A stretch of DNA of 64,000 nt from Eutypa lata (taxonomy: Eukaryota; Ascomycota; Sordariomycetes; Xylariales; Diatrypaceae), in NCBI GenBank assembly GCA_022661535.1, contig JAKULF010000001.1, forward strand, positions 2,356,001 through 2,420,000, written 5' to 3'. The number at the start of each line of letters is the position of its first letter. The stretch's first letter is position 1. Positions 12,701 to 24,081 of this stretch are shown piece after piece. The notes under the pieces are model-generated. The model was not told the origin of the DNA and searched no databases. It saw only the letters and a program-made list of their open reading frames with translations. Made by a program: the position numbers and the translations under genes.

Positions 12701-13685
12701 GGCTTTAGGGCAAGGGACCACGTAAGTTGGCGTTGTGAGCCTCTGCACCTCCAACTTGTATTCATCCAAAACTCGTTCCAGTTGATAAACTCCAGGCTTT
12801 TTTATAGGGATATTGTATGTGTAGTATTGTTCCCCATCATCGTTGCCTCTTTTAGATTGCTTGTGGATCTCGCGAATCTGTGACCTACTAAGTTTAACGA
12901 CTTCCTCAGCATTAGTTTCCAAATCAATTCGGATGAGTTCAACCTCGACTGGTACGGTGGCATTGAAGTATATGGGTATGGTAACGACGTCTCGACCTTG
13001 ACCTAGGCAATATGGTTTCTTTTCAGGGTTAAGCCGGGCAGATCTAAAGCAAGTAGTTAGCATTGTACATGTAATAGTTAAGATAAGGAGAGACATACCC
13101 CTCAGGAAGGATGTTGATGATCTGCTTGCCCATAATGAGGGAGTGATTATGTAAGATACTCGAGACCTTGACATTACGTTCGGATATAGACAGCTCTCCA
13201 GAGTCGTAGAAGAGCTTGACTATGCCCAACAACCAAGCATGCCATGGCACCGGTATATTAAACATGAGGAGCCAGTTGAAGAGGAAGTGGACGGAGAAAA
13301 TGGATAGGACGGCGGGGTTCGAGAGTTCTAGCCATGGTATCCGTAAGGAGGGGAGTGTGAATAGGTATACGAAGTCGAAGAAAATCCATTTTGTGAAAAA
13401 ATAAAAGGACGAGCCATTGTCCTCGAGCATCTGCACCCAATCATAGAAGCGCCAGGCGAAGAGACCGACGTATATGGCAAAAGCATAGAGGCGCTGGCTA
13501 GGAGCATCTACGATGTTGAGAGGTATGACGGGTTGGGTGGCGGGACCTGCTTGTCCGACATTCTCTGGAGCTTGTGGTAAAGGGTTTCTTGGTCTGGGCT
13601 GTTGCTGTTGATCTGGTTGTTGGGGGGCTACAGTTCCTGGGGTCCGTGGGAAACCACCAGCGTTCACGCGCGGTGTCCCATTCAT
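9797..13685 (-). CDS. pom152: Nucleoporin POM152, three exons
   Basis: Membrane-ring nucleoporin that anchors nuclear pore complexes in the nuclear envelope. Exons: 13685-13099, 13043-10966, 10911-9797; predicted 1259 aa, usual for fungal POM152. The first exon gives a Pro/Gln-rich cytosolic N-terminus (residues 1-50) followed by hydrophobic segments around LYAFAIYVGLFAWRF, FFDFVYLFTLP and FSVHFLFNWLLMF, the membrane anchor. The rest is the lumenal repeat region: repeated blocks with the signature G-x-P-P-[FY] (GTPPLKI, GTPPFKI, GSPPYHV, GTPPFEV, GTPPFEF), which are the Ig-like repeats of this family. Intron 1 (13044-13098, 55 bp) joins LPEG to SARLNPEKKPYC. Intron 2 (10912-10965) is 54 bp, frame-neutral and without stops, so it looks like coding sequence unless recognised. 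A two-codon upstream ORF overlaps the start codon. Confidence 0.95.
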
Positions 13686-13690
13686 GGCAT
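13682..13690 (-). promoter_or_regulatory. Minimal uORF (Met-Pro-stop) overlapping the pom152 start
   Basis: Immediately before the POM152 ATG the minus strand reads ATGCCATGA: an upstream ATG, one Pro codon, then a TGA that shares two bases with the main ATG. Such AUGA overlaps can allow reinitiation or leaky scanning. Whether the mRNA includes this ATG is inferred, since the transcription start is not known. Confidence 0.5.
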
Positions 13691-15430
13691 TCCGCGATGA
13701 AGCTATATAACCATGAGGACAATGTGATGTATTAGAGGTGAAAGGTTACTCGACTCGTTATGCTGACGGTAGCTCGCTCGTAGGTGGCCTCGATAATGGT
13801 GACCTCGGTGATGGTGGCCTCGATAGATGACGGCTCTTTTAAATGAATCGGTCGAATGACTCTAGTGGCGAAAGACTAAGACAAGAGCTCCTACTAGAAT
13901 TGTATCGATTGCTTTCGTCTAATGTCGAGGGAATCTCGTGGTTTCCCGTGTCCCGCGTTGTCGCAAAGTAAATACTTTTTACTTTAGTAACCAGTTGGCA
14001 GGCATTGAAGAGATCAAGAGAGGCTCCAAATTTTTGAATAATTCACGTCAATGTCAATAGCTCCAGTCGCGTCACAACTTGGCATTCCTGCCCAGTTGCC
14101 AGTCTCGCCGCTTGATTTGACAGCTGTGGCCCCCTGTGGGCAGCTAAGGCTACGTTATTAGTGTATAATTTGTTCATAAAATATGCATTCACACACTATG
14201 GAATATCCCACCTGCCCACTGCCCACTTTATTAGCACTTTTAGTTCCACTGACATAATAACTAACAGTGCAGGGGTAACTGTAACCCAACTTAGACTCTT
14301 TACGCTCTTGAGCTCCTACGTGATTGGACCTCTAGCAAACAGCTCAAGCCGTACCTTTCGAACATTCCCAGATAGTCACCATTCTTTATACTTGAATTCC
14401 TATGATCGTTTCTAATAGCCATTAGATAATATAATAACTCCGTCTTATGCTTATAACGTTGTTTTATGCTCTTAAACCGTCATTTAAGAGCTTAGCATTC
14501 CTGTTAGGTTTTTGCTGTTGAGGTACTCCTTTATCTGATTTGACCGAGGTGATCATACCTATTTGAACCTTGCATCCAAACGACCTCCAGACCTCCAAAT
14601 CCTACACATATTCATGCCCGCACTCCTGCAAGCCTTAACGCTTTCCTTTCTAGTCCACCTCAATTTACGTGTAGTCGAAACTTGGACACCTAGCAATTAT
14701 TCCCTTGTTCGAATCGTGGAAATGTCTTGTTGTGTATAGCCTTCAAGTAAGTCAGGCTAGCTCTTATCCTGTAATACGTTGACCTTCCTCTATAAATTTG
14801 TTCCGTTATTAGTCATTTACTTATTTCACCATCATCCCATTTGTTACGCATGTCTAATGGACATATCTGAAGATAAGAGGTCTGAAACTAAATTCAAAGC
14901 AGTTTGACATACATCATGACGCAAGCTGAGCTGTACGGTCCATCTCCAGCCCCATAGTTCCTTCCCATCGAGGGGGCTCTTCTAAGGCTTAAATCTACAT
15001 ACTATACACGTACGTATATGTGGTTATATACTCAGCTTATGTCTTCTCACTTACACCTAACGACAATATTACTTGTTGAGTTTCAATACCTGATATCTGA
15101 GGTAACTAAATTAAACCTCAAAGAGAGTCCTAGAACAAAGGAGCTATTGCATCGCATACGCGGGAAGTTTTGCTTCCTTGCTCATTCTGAATCGGTATTT
15201 CAGTTTATTGCCGATGCTTAACTGCTAGCTACACAACATACCTTACATAAGGTAGAGAGATCTGTTTGTCATAGCTGGAGGAGAAACGACATCCGTTCCT
15301 CCAAACACTAAGGCCCCTTTCAAACAGATAAGACTTTGATACCCTCGTCCTCACAGAATTCTCATGTTACACTTTTACAACTTCTCAACACCACCCCTTC
15401 CCTATTTTTTGGAACCCTCCTAAACCTGTC
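13691..15430. other. Divergent intergenic region (pom152 / UCH gene)
   Basis: About 1.7 kb between two divergently transcribed genes, so it should hold both promoters. A GGTGGCCTCGATAATGG / TGATGGTGGCCTCGATAGA near-repeat lies at 13780-13830. AT-rich stretches follow at 14160-14520. No additional gene was supported. Confidence 0.5.
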
Positions 15431-15484
15431 ATGACCAAACCCCTGGACCATCTTCACAATCACAAGCAACATGGCCAGCCCTGA
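15431..15484 (+). promoter_or_regulatory. 17-codon uORF overlapping the UCH start codon
   Basis: An ATG at 15431 (G at -3) opens a 17-codon frame that runs through the main ATG at 15471 in another frame and stops with TGA at 15482-15484. It would compete with the main start if the leader extends this far; leader length is unknown. Confidence 0.4.
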
Positions 15485-17256
15485 AGCCGTTGATACCCCT
15501 TCAGTATCGCCTATTTCTGATGGCGTGATGTTTCCTACTACTCGTCGGTCATCGCGAGTCAAGAAAACCATAAGTAGGTATGAAGGTGAAAACGACTATG
15601 CAGTACCGGCCCGGCAACCTCTGCCGGTGGCTAGGAAGGACCGCCCGAAGAGAAAGGCTGCTGTGGCTGCCGCGGAGAGTATTGTCCCTGATGATGCCCT
15701 CCCCCTGCTCAAAGAACTCCTTGCTGAGATGACTCCGGATGAGCGTAAGGAGTACAGAGGTTGGGTTGAACTTGAATCTGAACCGGTGAGTTCACACCCT
15801 AGTATATCTATACCCCTCAGGGCATGCTAACAAGATACAGGCTTTCTTCAATGCCATGTTACAAGACTTGGGTGCCAAAGATTTCAAAGTCCAAGAAGTC
15901 TTTGGCTTGGATGAAATGACACTAGGAGCACTTTCGTGAGACAAACCAACTTATGGCGGAGCTCGAGATCGCGTGGCTAATTCTAACAATCCCACAGGAA
16001 ACCTGTGCATGGCCTCATCTTTCTCTACCAATATAGTGAAGGAGATGAATTGAGTGAGAACCGCCAGGACTGCCCCGATCACCTATGGTTTGCCAATCAG
16101 GTATGGCTCTTTTAGTGTTTCCCCCTCCTGCTTGAATACTAACAAGCGAAGACTACAGCTAATGCGTGTGCGACTGTGGCTTTAATGAACATCATCATGA
16201 ATGCTGAAGGTATGACATTCGGTTCTGAGTTGAAGAAGTTCAAGAACTCCACCAAGGCTATGGCACCCCCTCATCGCGGTCATATGCTTGACATCAACGA
16301 CTTCATCCGCGCCATTCACAACTCAGTAGCCCGGTACGTTTTCCATATTACATGTTACATTAGCAATCTGTCTACCGATGGGCACACAGTCTAACTTGTT
16401 ATCTAGCCGCAACGACCTTGCTTCCGAGGATTTGCTCCTGGATAATAAATGGGAAGTAGTCGAGAAAAGGAAGGAGCAAAGGGAACAAAGACAGAAAAAG
16501 ACGAAGAAGCCGACTCAGAAGAAGTCCACAACGTCTCGCAAGAAGGTCGAGATTGAGACAGCCTTCCACTATATCGCCTATGTGCCAGTGAATGGTCAGG
16601 TATGGGAATTAGATGGCCTCGAGACGCAGCCATTGTGCGTTGGTAAGAAAACGCCCTTCCTATTCCTGACAGGGTAGAAAGCAAACTAATTGATCAATTG
16701 CTCCATAGGTCCATATGAGGACTCCTGGCTCGAGACAGCCAGCCCTGCAATACAGAATCGCATGATAAACGAGGCCCTCTCGTACAACCTCCTCGCAGTC
16801 TGCCAATCCCCACTAACCACCATCTCACAATCTATGGCGACAAACCTCGCTAGTGCCCGAGCTCTAGAGACCCTCATCCAAGGCAGTCGGAGTCCGACAA
16901 CCACGACAGCAGCAGCAGCAGCACCAGATCCCCTTCCCGAAACTCACCTAGCGCAGTTCGGCCTGACGCCCGAGGCCATCGCCGCCACTCCCGTCCCCCC
17001 TGAACTCATCGCCGCTGACGTGGAAGCGGCGCGGAAGAGAGCGCAAGACCTGCGGATGGAGCGCGACGCCCTCGAGGCCGAGCACGCCGCCGAGGTGGCC
17101 ACCGTCGACGAAGCCGTCTCCATGATCCGCGGCAGGCAGCTCGACTACACGCCTGCTATACATGAGTGGGTGAGCATCCTGGCCGAGAAGGGCGCGCTGC
17201 GCGAGCTGATTGCGGAGATCGAGGCCGATGCCGCTGCTGCTGAGGGGGGTTGCTAA
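15471..17256 (+). CDS. Ubiquitin C-terminal hydrolase, UCH37/BAP1 type (peptidase C12), six exons
   Basis: Cysteine deubiquitinase of 492 aa. Exons: 15471-15785, 15841-15935, 15998-16100, 16152-16333, 16407-16642, 16709-17256. The UCH fold begins at GWVELESEP (about residue 98). The catalytic set is complete: oxyanion Gln171 and nucleophile Cys177 in NQTTANACAT (spacing 6 as in UCH-L1), His286 in FHYIAYVP and Asp301 in WELDGL (spacing 15). A basic insertion (KRKEQREQRQKKTKK) sits in the crossover-loop region. The C-terminal extension holds a helical ULD-like element (YTPAIHEWVSILAEKGAL), which places it with UCHL5/BAP1 and not with small UCH-L1 enzymes. About 95 residues precede the UCH domain, rich in basic and Ser residues (RRSSRVKKTISRYEGE), unusual for UCHL5. 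Partners would be proteasome Rpn13, INO80 or a Polycomb-type complex; sequence alone does not decide. Domain certain, sub-orthology uncertain. Confidence 0.93.
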
Positions 17257-18037
17257 GCTGGGGTAAAAGCTACACAGTTACCTACCTACAAACCTACCTG
17301 CATACCTAAGTATCTACTTTACTCTGTCTGCTATGGCCCGACTGCTTGTGCTATGCGTGCAGCGAGTATGTGCTATGCGCGTTGCTCTATCCGCAGTGGT
17401 TGAAGCATGCTCATATACTTAAAGCCACCTGTCTAACTACCTAACTGAAGATTATTGCAACTGGCGATGATGGGCTTGGGCTCTAGATACTTACTATCTA
17501 GCTAAGAGGTCCGCCCACCACCCTTACTTACTTAGCTATGGGATTTTTAAGAGTCTGAGAAAATAGCAATGGGTGGACTTTGAACCCAACGTGGGGTGGG
17601 AAAGAGGAGAGGGAAAAGGCATGAACGCAGCGATACAAGTAGACAGAGTCGGACGGCTAGATAGATATGTGCTTAGCCTAAGACCACATAACTATTTCTG
17701 GAGAGAATAAAAGGAGCGGTTTTACAATCCACTGCAAAATCGGGGAGACTACTTACTTTGTAGATGAACAGTAATAACCAGAGAGGGCTGATCTATGTTT
17801 TCTGTCTCTAATTACTTGATCGGCTGGGATAGCAGCAGTTCTGAGACCTAGTAGGATCGAGATCGAGATTGAGACTTACAATAGACGTACATAGGAGGTA
17901 AATTGTGACCAACCCCCCCCTTTTACAACCACGTCCTTTTGGTTTTCTCATTGTCCCATTACACTACTCGATGACACTCAACGGAGGTTGAGGAAAGGGA
18001 AGAAGATGGAATTGGTTCTCTTTGTTTCCTCCTTGGC

Positions 18038-18093
18038 TAGGTAGATAGGTAGATAGGTAGATAGGTAGGTAGGCAGGCAGGTAGGTAGGTAGA
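18038..18093. repeat. GGTAGATA / GGTAGGTA microsatellite
   Basis: Tandem 4- and 8-bp units (tagataggtagataggtagg, then variants with aggc) over about 56 bp. The unit is seen in shorter form in many other spacers of this window. Confidence 0.85.
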
Positions 18094-18188
18094 TCCATAC
18101 ATGTAACGCAACGCATGTAGGTACCTACTCAAGACACGCCTTCTAAAGGGAGAAGGTAAAGAAAGGAGATAGGTACTATCGTCATATT

Positions 18189-18208
18189 GTACGTACGTAC
18201 GTACGTAC
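18189..18208. repeat. (GTAC)5 self-complementary run
   Basis: Five exact GTAC units. The unit is a palindrome, so the run can fold on itself on either strand. Confidence 0.9.
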
Positions 18209-18748
18209 CTATTGGAACATTCGACTTCCTCTACCTACATACCTAGCCATGCATGAATACACACACACATACACACACGCACACCAACCCGATCTACATA
18301 TACATACGTATGTAAGTACATACTTAATGCAATGAGAATACCATCAACTTCGTATTTCGTATTTTCCATCGTCAGCTCGTCTAATCGTCTACACTACAAT
18401 ATTACATGTATCCGCCCCCTGCCTCCTTTTCTTCTCCTTCTGTGTTCTAAAATTGTGTATCCATGTTGTTGTTGTTGTCGTCTCTCTATAACATACCACA
18501 CACACCACACCCCCCCAACGAATGCTGATTGAATGGTTTATGTAGCGAGCGCATATCATAAGTTATACCTAAGTAGGTGGTAGTTGAGTCGCAACGCAAT
18601 GCAACGCAATGCAACGCAAACCCATCGCCTTGAATTTTCTTCATCAGACTCCCTGGTAACGAAGTAGATAGGTACTTATATATAAAAGACCCATCAGACT
18701 CATCGATCGACCCTTCCTTCAAAGCACAGCAAACACACTTCTCCTCTT

Positions 18749-18812
18749 TCCCCTCTCACACCCCTCTCACACCCCTCTCACACCCCTCTCACACCCCTCT
18801 CACACCCCCTTC
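18749..18812. repeat. 11-bp tandem array (cccctctcaca)
   Basis: About five to six nearly exact copies of an 11-bp unit, located 80-145 bp past the CHO1 stop codon. It is therefore probably in the CHO1 3' untranslated region, where it reads as a G/U-rich repeat. Confidence 0.85.
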
Positions 18813-18891
18813 AATCCCTCAAACCCCTCAACCCCTTCTTTCCCCCTCTTTTCAACCCTCAACCCTCAACCCCATTACACCCTACACAACC

Positions 18892-20078
18892 CTAAGGCTT
18901 CGGCACATGCAAAGTCTTACTGCACATAAGGCAGCCATGAACCAAGAAGACCAGGACGACGGGGTGCAGCTCGAGGGCGCCGCCCTCGAACAGGACGCCG
19001 CCGGGGACTTCCCCGAGAACCCACCCCCGGCTCACCCACCAGGCCATGACGGCGTCGATGCCGAGGGTCGTCGGGATCGGCGTGCCCTCGAAGTAGCTCG
19101 CCTTGCCCGCCGCGTCCTTGGGGATCGTCGACGCCGTCACGTTGAACCGCGCCAGCCGCGTGAGCCCGCACAGCACGAACACCGTCAGGAGCACCGTGTC
19201 GAGCGTCGTGCGCAGCCCGATGCTGAACGCCACGCAGGCGGGGGCTAGGCCGAATGAGATCTGTTTTTCGTTTTTTGCGCTGGTTAGTTTATGTTTCTTT
19301 TCTCTCTCCTTTTCCCCCGGGGTTTGCCTAGCTCTTCTCTCTCTCTCTTACTAGCTCTCTACGTAAGACATATGCATATCTAGTAGGGGAGTAGTTAGGT
19401 GAAGAGGCAGGGGAGGGGAGGGGGCAGGGGGCCAAAGAACGTACGAGATCGGCTAGCGAATCTAGCTCCTGACCCATCATGCTGCTCTTCTTCCGCCACC
19501 GCGCGACTCGTCCGTCCATGAAATCGAAGAACAGGCCGAACGGGAGGAAGGCTAGGGCGAGGTACAGGTTACCCGTGTCGGCGGGGTCGCCGAGACAATA
19601 CCGTAGCGAGGAGAAGATGGACATGATTCCGCAAAATCCTAAAAACGAGGGAGGTACGCCGTTAGTATGATGTAAAAGCAGTGCCAATGTAAAGGGTGTG
19701 TATGGGGTTTTTCTTTTCCTTTTTTTCACTAGTTAGAGCGTCTCTTTCTTACCGTTCAGCTCGGTGATGTAATCGGCCATGTGCAGGGCCTTCAGTAGAG
19801 AGAAGTGTCCCGTAGTCGAGGAGAGGAGATCCTTCTGCTTGTTATATGCTGGAGTGGTGTTAGCTTTTCTGCGACTTGCAACGGATCCCATATAGCCTCC
19901 ACTCCTCCGGGTATATGTTTATTCTGACACCATCGTCCCTGTGGTGCTTCTATTCTGTCACGCCCTTCAAGATACTGCTAGGATCACAGAAGCAGAGTAG
20001 TGACGTACAAGGTTCTTCAGCAATGCCCGTCTTGGACACAGCGCCGTTGCCGGCGCCGGCGCTCGTTCGTTTCGACAT
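18892..20078 (-). CDS. cho1: CDP-diacylglycerol--serine O-phosphatidyltransferase (phosphatidylserine synthase)
   Basis: Makes phosphatidylserine from CDP-diacylglycerol and L-serine in the ER membrane, the entry step of the de novo PS-PE-PC route in fungi. Exons on the minus strand: 20078-20009, 19848-19753, 19638-19445, 19260-18892; 242 aa. The CDP-alcohol phosphotransferase motif is complete, DG-x2-AR-x8-G-x3-D-x3-D, from Asp97 to Asp119. Conserved family blocks are in order: [59 protein letters not shown] and [10 protein letters not shown], ending SKTLHVPKP. Several hydrophobic segments fit a multi-pass membrane enzyme. The N-terminus ([14 protein letters not shown]) is short compared with yeast Cho1, and alternative upstream starts are possible. 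The 3' flank carries an 11-bp tandem array. Confidence 0.95.
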
Positions 20079-21481
20079 GCCTAGTTGTGGTGGAGGAGGT
20101 GATGTTGGTTGGTATGTGATCGCCTCCAATTGCGCGTATTGTACGACGTGAAGGGCGGTGACACGCAAAGTATCGATATTGATACCGATACGGTCTTATG
20201 TATTTGTAGTTCTCCGAGTCCGTTCAAACCAGGTTAAGTTGGTTTATATGAAAGTAGGTATTACTCGAAGGGAAGCTTAAGATGGATAATCTGGCTTGGG
20301 AGTTATGTAAGTTAGTTACAAGTATGTAGAATCTCTCTCCCTCGAAGATCAAGAAGAAAAAAGAAGTGGGAGAAGAAAAGTAAATAAAGAGGCTACCACA
20401 AGGGGAAACGGTAACTTCTTTTAACAACTTGAGGAAGGACGTAACTACCTACTTACCAGGCAGGTTATTCAACAACAACTGTGTAGTTAAGGTCTCAACG
20501 TAACTGATGAGCCGAACTTGGCAATAGCAACAAAAAGTCGGGTGGGTAGGGTAGGGTAGAGTAGTGACGAAAGAGAAAAGGCCCTGATTTGCTTTTGAAG
20601 TCTTTCACTGACATGGATGCCGTCATTGTATGTATCACTGTACCTCACATTCCACTAATCCTAGTCCAGATAAGTGGTTGGTTAGTGGATAAGGTGGGGT
20701 CGGCTACGGGCGTCTCCACTCACAATTATTCCCGGTCGGAGATCTCAGCCTGAAGAAATGATCGGATCTACGAATGATGACCTAATCAAAGCAGGGAGGA
20801 ATTACTAGGTACGATATATCACCAACTTCACGTACATACTTGATGAATAGGTAGGTAGGTAGATAGGCTGGTAGGTACTAAATCCCCTGGATCTGACACT
20901 ACTCGTGTTCTTCGTGTACTACCTACCTATGCCATCCTATTACAAGCTACATAGTATACAGCTCGCTTCTATTCCGAACTGAATACACCTGTGACCTAAT
21001 AGTCTCGCAACCCTTCTATACCGGTTCCTGTATTATTACTATTGACGAGACAGCCATTCTATTCTGTCAAGCACTTCAAATGTACATCCGTGAAGCAAGC
21101 AGCATGCCATCCCGGACAGCGCTATCTTCCATTCCATTGCGCCATGGCCACTCTACCCTAGGTGGAATTCCAGAGGGTTTGCCTGGCCTTCCTGTCCATA
21201 CAGCCCATGTCCGTTAATGGACTCCACTATCCCCAAGGGGCGTGTTAATGCAAGAATGATATCAAAGTTCCTCCAAAAAGAAGCCGTGTATGCAGTCGTT
21301 TCCGATAGTTGCCAAGCAGAATGATATTATTATGCAATTTTCGGGGTGAGTCGACCCTCATTGCCGTAATTAGTGAGCCACTATTAATCCTAACTTCGCC
21401 GTGAAACCGATGTCTATGGACCCAGTGTCGATGGATTGACCTTGATTATTGTCGTTGGAATTATGTACTAAATGCATGTAT
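20079..21481. other. Intergenic (cho1 promoter side)
   Basis: About 1.4 kb holding the presumed CHO1 promoter (upstream is to the right) and the 3' flank of the metallopeptidase gene. TAGGTAGG tracts occur at 20850-20880. No extra gene seen. Confidence 0.6.
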
Positions 21482-24081
21482 TTACCGTGTGATGATGGCA
21501 GAGAAACCGTCGATCCAAGCGGCACAGGACCCGGATACACCGCAGATCCTATAGCCACGTGGAGGGATGAGAGTATGACTTGGATCTTGTTAGCAATGGC
21601 TCATTGCCACTCCGTTTGAATTAGTTAACTTACGGAGAACCACCGTGTGTATTGCCATAGAGAGGTGATCTTCTCCCGAGACTGGTCAAGACTTGCACCG
21701 CATCGACCCAGGCACCTGCTCGTACGAAGAAACCAGTAATGTATTCGCCCCGTCGAAGGTCTACATGAGATTAGCACTATACTGCTGAAAAGCCCAGCAG
21801 GGAAGGAGACGTACCCATTTCGAACGAGTCGCCGCCGGGTTTGCCCCCGCGTTTTCCGAAAAGTTGACTCTCATTGTCGTCGTAAACAAACTCTAGGCCG
21901 TCTAGGGCGAAACCATGGTAGAACACAACACGTGACAACACCCTATTTTGGTGTATAGAACTAGTGAAAACAAATTCTTGCGACTGTGTGTTCTCCATCT
22001 GCGAAAATCCAAGTTTTTGGCTCCGGAAGGCCATCTTTCCTGACGGCAGCTTGAACGACGAGTTCTTCGAGCAAAGATCACTAAAGTCACCAATGTCCAA
22101 GTTCCCTCCACCGTGGGACTTGACGCATACCTTCAACTTGGAGCGCCGTTTGTTTGCGGGAAGACGCTCTCGAAGCTCCTGTTCCTTGAGACAGACGTTA
22201 CGTTGAATTGAACCATTCTCTGACCCATATTCGAGCCAAGAACGACATACATCATCGCCTTCTGCATACAACTCAATGAAAGAGATGCCGGTGGCTGCTG
22301 CCACCATAATTTGCCCGTTCTCGACTGGCCAGGCCTGAACGCTTCCGTCAGGATTCAAAACCGCATCGTTTGGCAGTCTGAAGCAGGGGTGGCTTCGGAA
22401 CCGCAAACAATCAAGTCGATGCCAAGCGCATTCGTCTACTTGTGTCACCGGCCCCCCTTTTGACTTCGTTCGGGTGCTATACGCTTCACGTGCCACAAAA
22501 GAACGGTTGAGAGTGACATAGTCCCTCAGCATAATTCCGCTCTCCTGATGCGGGCAGCCAAAAAGGTGGCCAGTCTCGTGTAGATGGGCACCGATACCGA
22601 TATTCGCAGCTTCCCAGGAGCTTCCGGAGTCGTTACAGTCATTGGCTACATGATCAGTGTTGGTAGGGGTACAGTCAGTGAAAGCCGGTACGACCTCGTC
22701 AAAACTCATAGGATAGCTCTGCAAACAGTGAGATCCAAAGATAGCGAGATGCAGATCGCCAGCGTTCCCCCCTAGTGCAGCATGCCCGGTAATTGTTTTC
22801 GAAGCCTTGTCCCAATGCGCATCTAAGATCAAGACCGATACATAATGCTTCTGCCCCGGTAAAGGTTTCAAGTGATTCTTGACTGCGTCGGCCGCAATAT
22901 TGAATAGATCACCCTTCTTCGTCGCTTTAGGATTTTGTTGTGCTCGGTCGAGATCTCTAATCTCAGCCACAGTCTTGTCGGTCCTAATGATGTGAATGCG
23001 CGCCTCAGATCGCATGGTACCCGTTTCCATGTCGCGCTGGTTGCAACTTCCTGTAACCCATTCCTCCTCAAATCTGAACACACGTCGTCCTAGCTTATTT
23101 CTGTACATCTGCTCTGCGGTGAATGCCTGCCATAGATACGCAGCCATTCGGAATTTGCGAACGGCCGCTTCTAGGCTGTTACCCTCCTTCTCGATTCGGT
23201 TGGGTACGGCATCAAATGTCTCGGGAGAGTCTTTCGCAACTAATATCGCGAGCTGCAGTGGCGGATTATGCATAGGAGGCACCATGTGAACAGTGATATA
23301 TGAAGAATGAACAGGGTTTGAAGTACCGCTGTTAGCAAGCTTCGGGCTTGAAAAGTCAAAGCGAAATCTGTTGGCCCCGGGAGTAAGATACATCAACGCT
23401 TTAAAGTTAGAGTCGCAAACAGGCCAGGAAGTCGGAGGAAACCCATCGTCTAGTCGGCAGACAGTGACGTTTCCGTCGAGAGAGCGCGGCGAAGCCTCCC
23501 CGATCGTTCCATTAACGAGCAATATCTTTTGGGAAACCTACGCGAGAAAATATTCATTAGCCACTACATGATTAGGAGAAAGACGTGTATGTTGTAGCTG
23601 GTTATTGGAAACGTCGCTATCTCCGGGGAAGATCTATCAAATAGTATTGCCCGAGAACAAGGACTAGGACTAGATTTGAACAGAATATCCACCAAATCCA
23701 AGTAAATTTTGAACATACCCAGGAATTTTCGTTGACATTGGATATGCGAGGCGCATATTGAGACACGGGCAGAGAGCTTTTACCGCTCAATGCGGGAGAT
23801 CCCAGGCCTGTCATTCCCGAGACGCTATATCGGTTGCTGTTATTAGGCTGCACTGGCGGACGTGCAGGAACTGGAGGGGCTTGAGGAGATTGATCCTTGT
23901 GTAAGTTAAGGCCCGGGTCTGAATGAGTACTCAGAGATGGAGGTGTGATAGAGCCTGTCGTCGGAGTCGTATCATAATTGAGGTGGTCACTGTTGCTAGA
24001 GGTGTCCGTAGACCGATCCGTGCGGAAGCTTGCCCGTGAACGTCTACGAAGCTCCTTGAAGTTAAATAGTGACGGCGCCAT
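21482..24081 (-). CDS. Putative zinc metallopeptidase (fungal YIL108W-like family) with C-terminal jacalin-like region
   Basis: Predicted metalloendopeptidase of 769 aa. Exons: 24081-23719, 23537-21815, 21760-21634, 21578-21482; phases fit throughout. Residues 1-121 are a basic, Ser/Pro-rich, probably disordered tail. Exon 2 holds the catalytic domain, with a metzincin-like site HETGHLFGCPH: His441, Glu442, His445 and third ligand His451. A C-terminal beta-rich part (GFALDGLEFVYDDNESQLFG, RRGEYITGFFVRAGAWVDAV, PPRGYRICGVSGSCAAWIDGF) is typical of jacalin-like lectin folds that end these proteins. No signal peptide, so cytosolic as for yeast Yil108w. Substrate unknown. The last two introns are short (55 and 54 bp) and the final acceptor (gatccaag) was chosen because it restores the family ending. 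Confidence 0.88.

Larger units (their letters stand above)
17257..18891. other. Convergent intergenic region with microsatellites
   Basis: About 1.6 kb between the 3' ends of the UCH gene and CHO1. It holds a GGTAGATA/GGTAGGTA tract, a (GTAC)5 run, short CACA tracts and an 11-bp tandem array near CHO1. No coding exon supported. Confidence 0.6.

Noticed and set aside
18907..19248. Plus-strand 113-codon frame opposite CHO1
   Set aside because: Arg/His/Glu-rich shadow of the last CHO1 exon; the opposite strand has the enzyme motifs.
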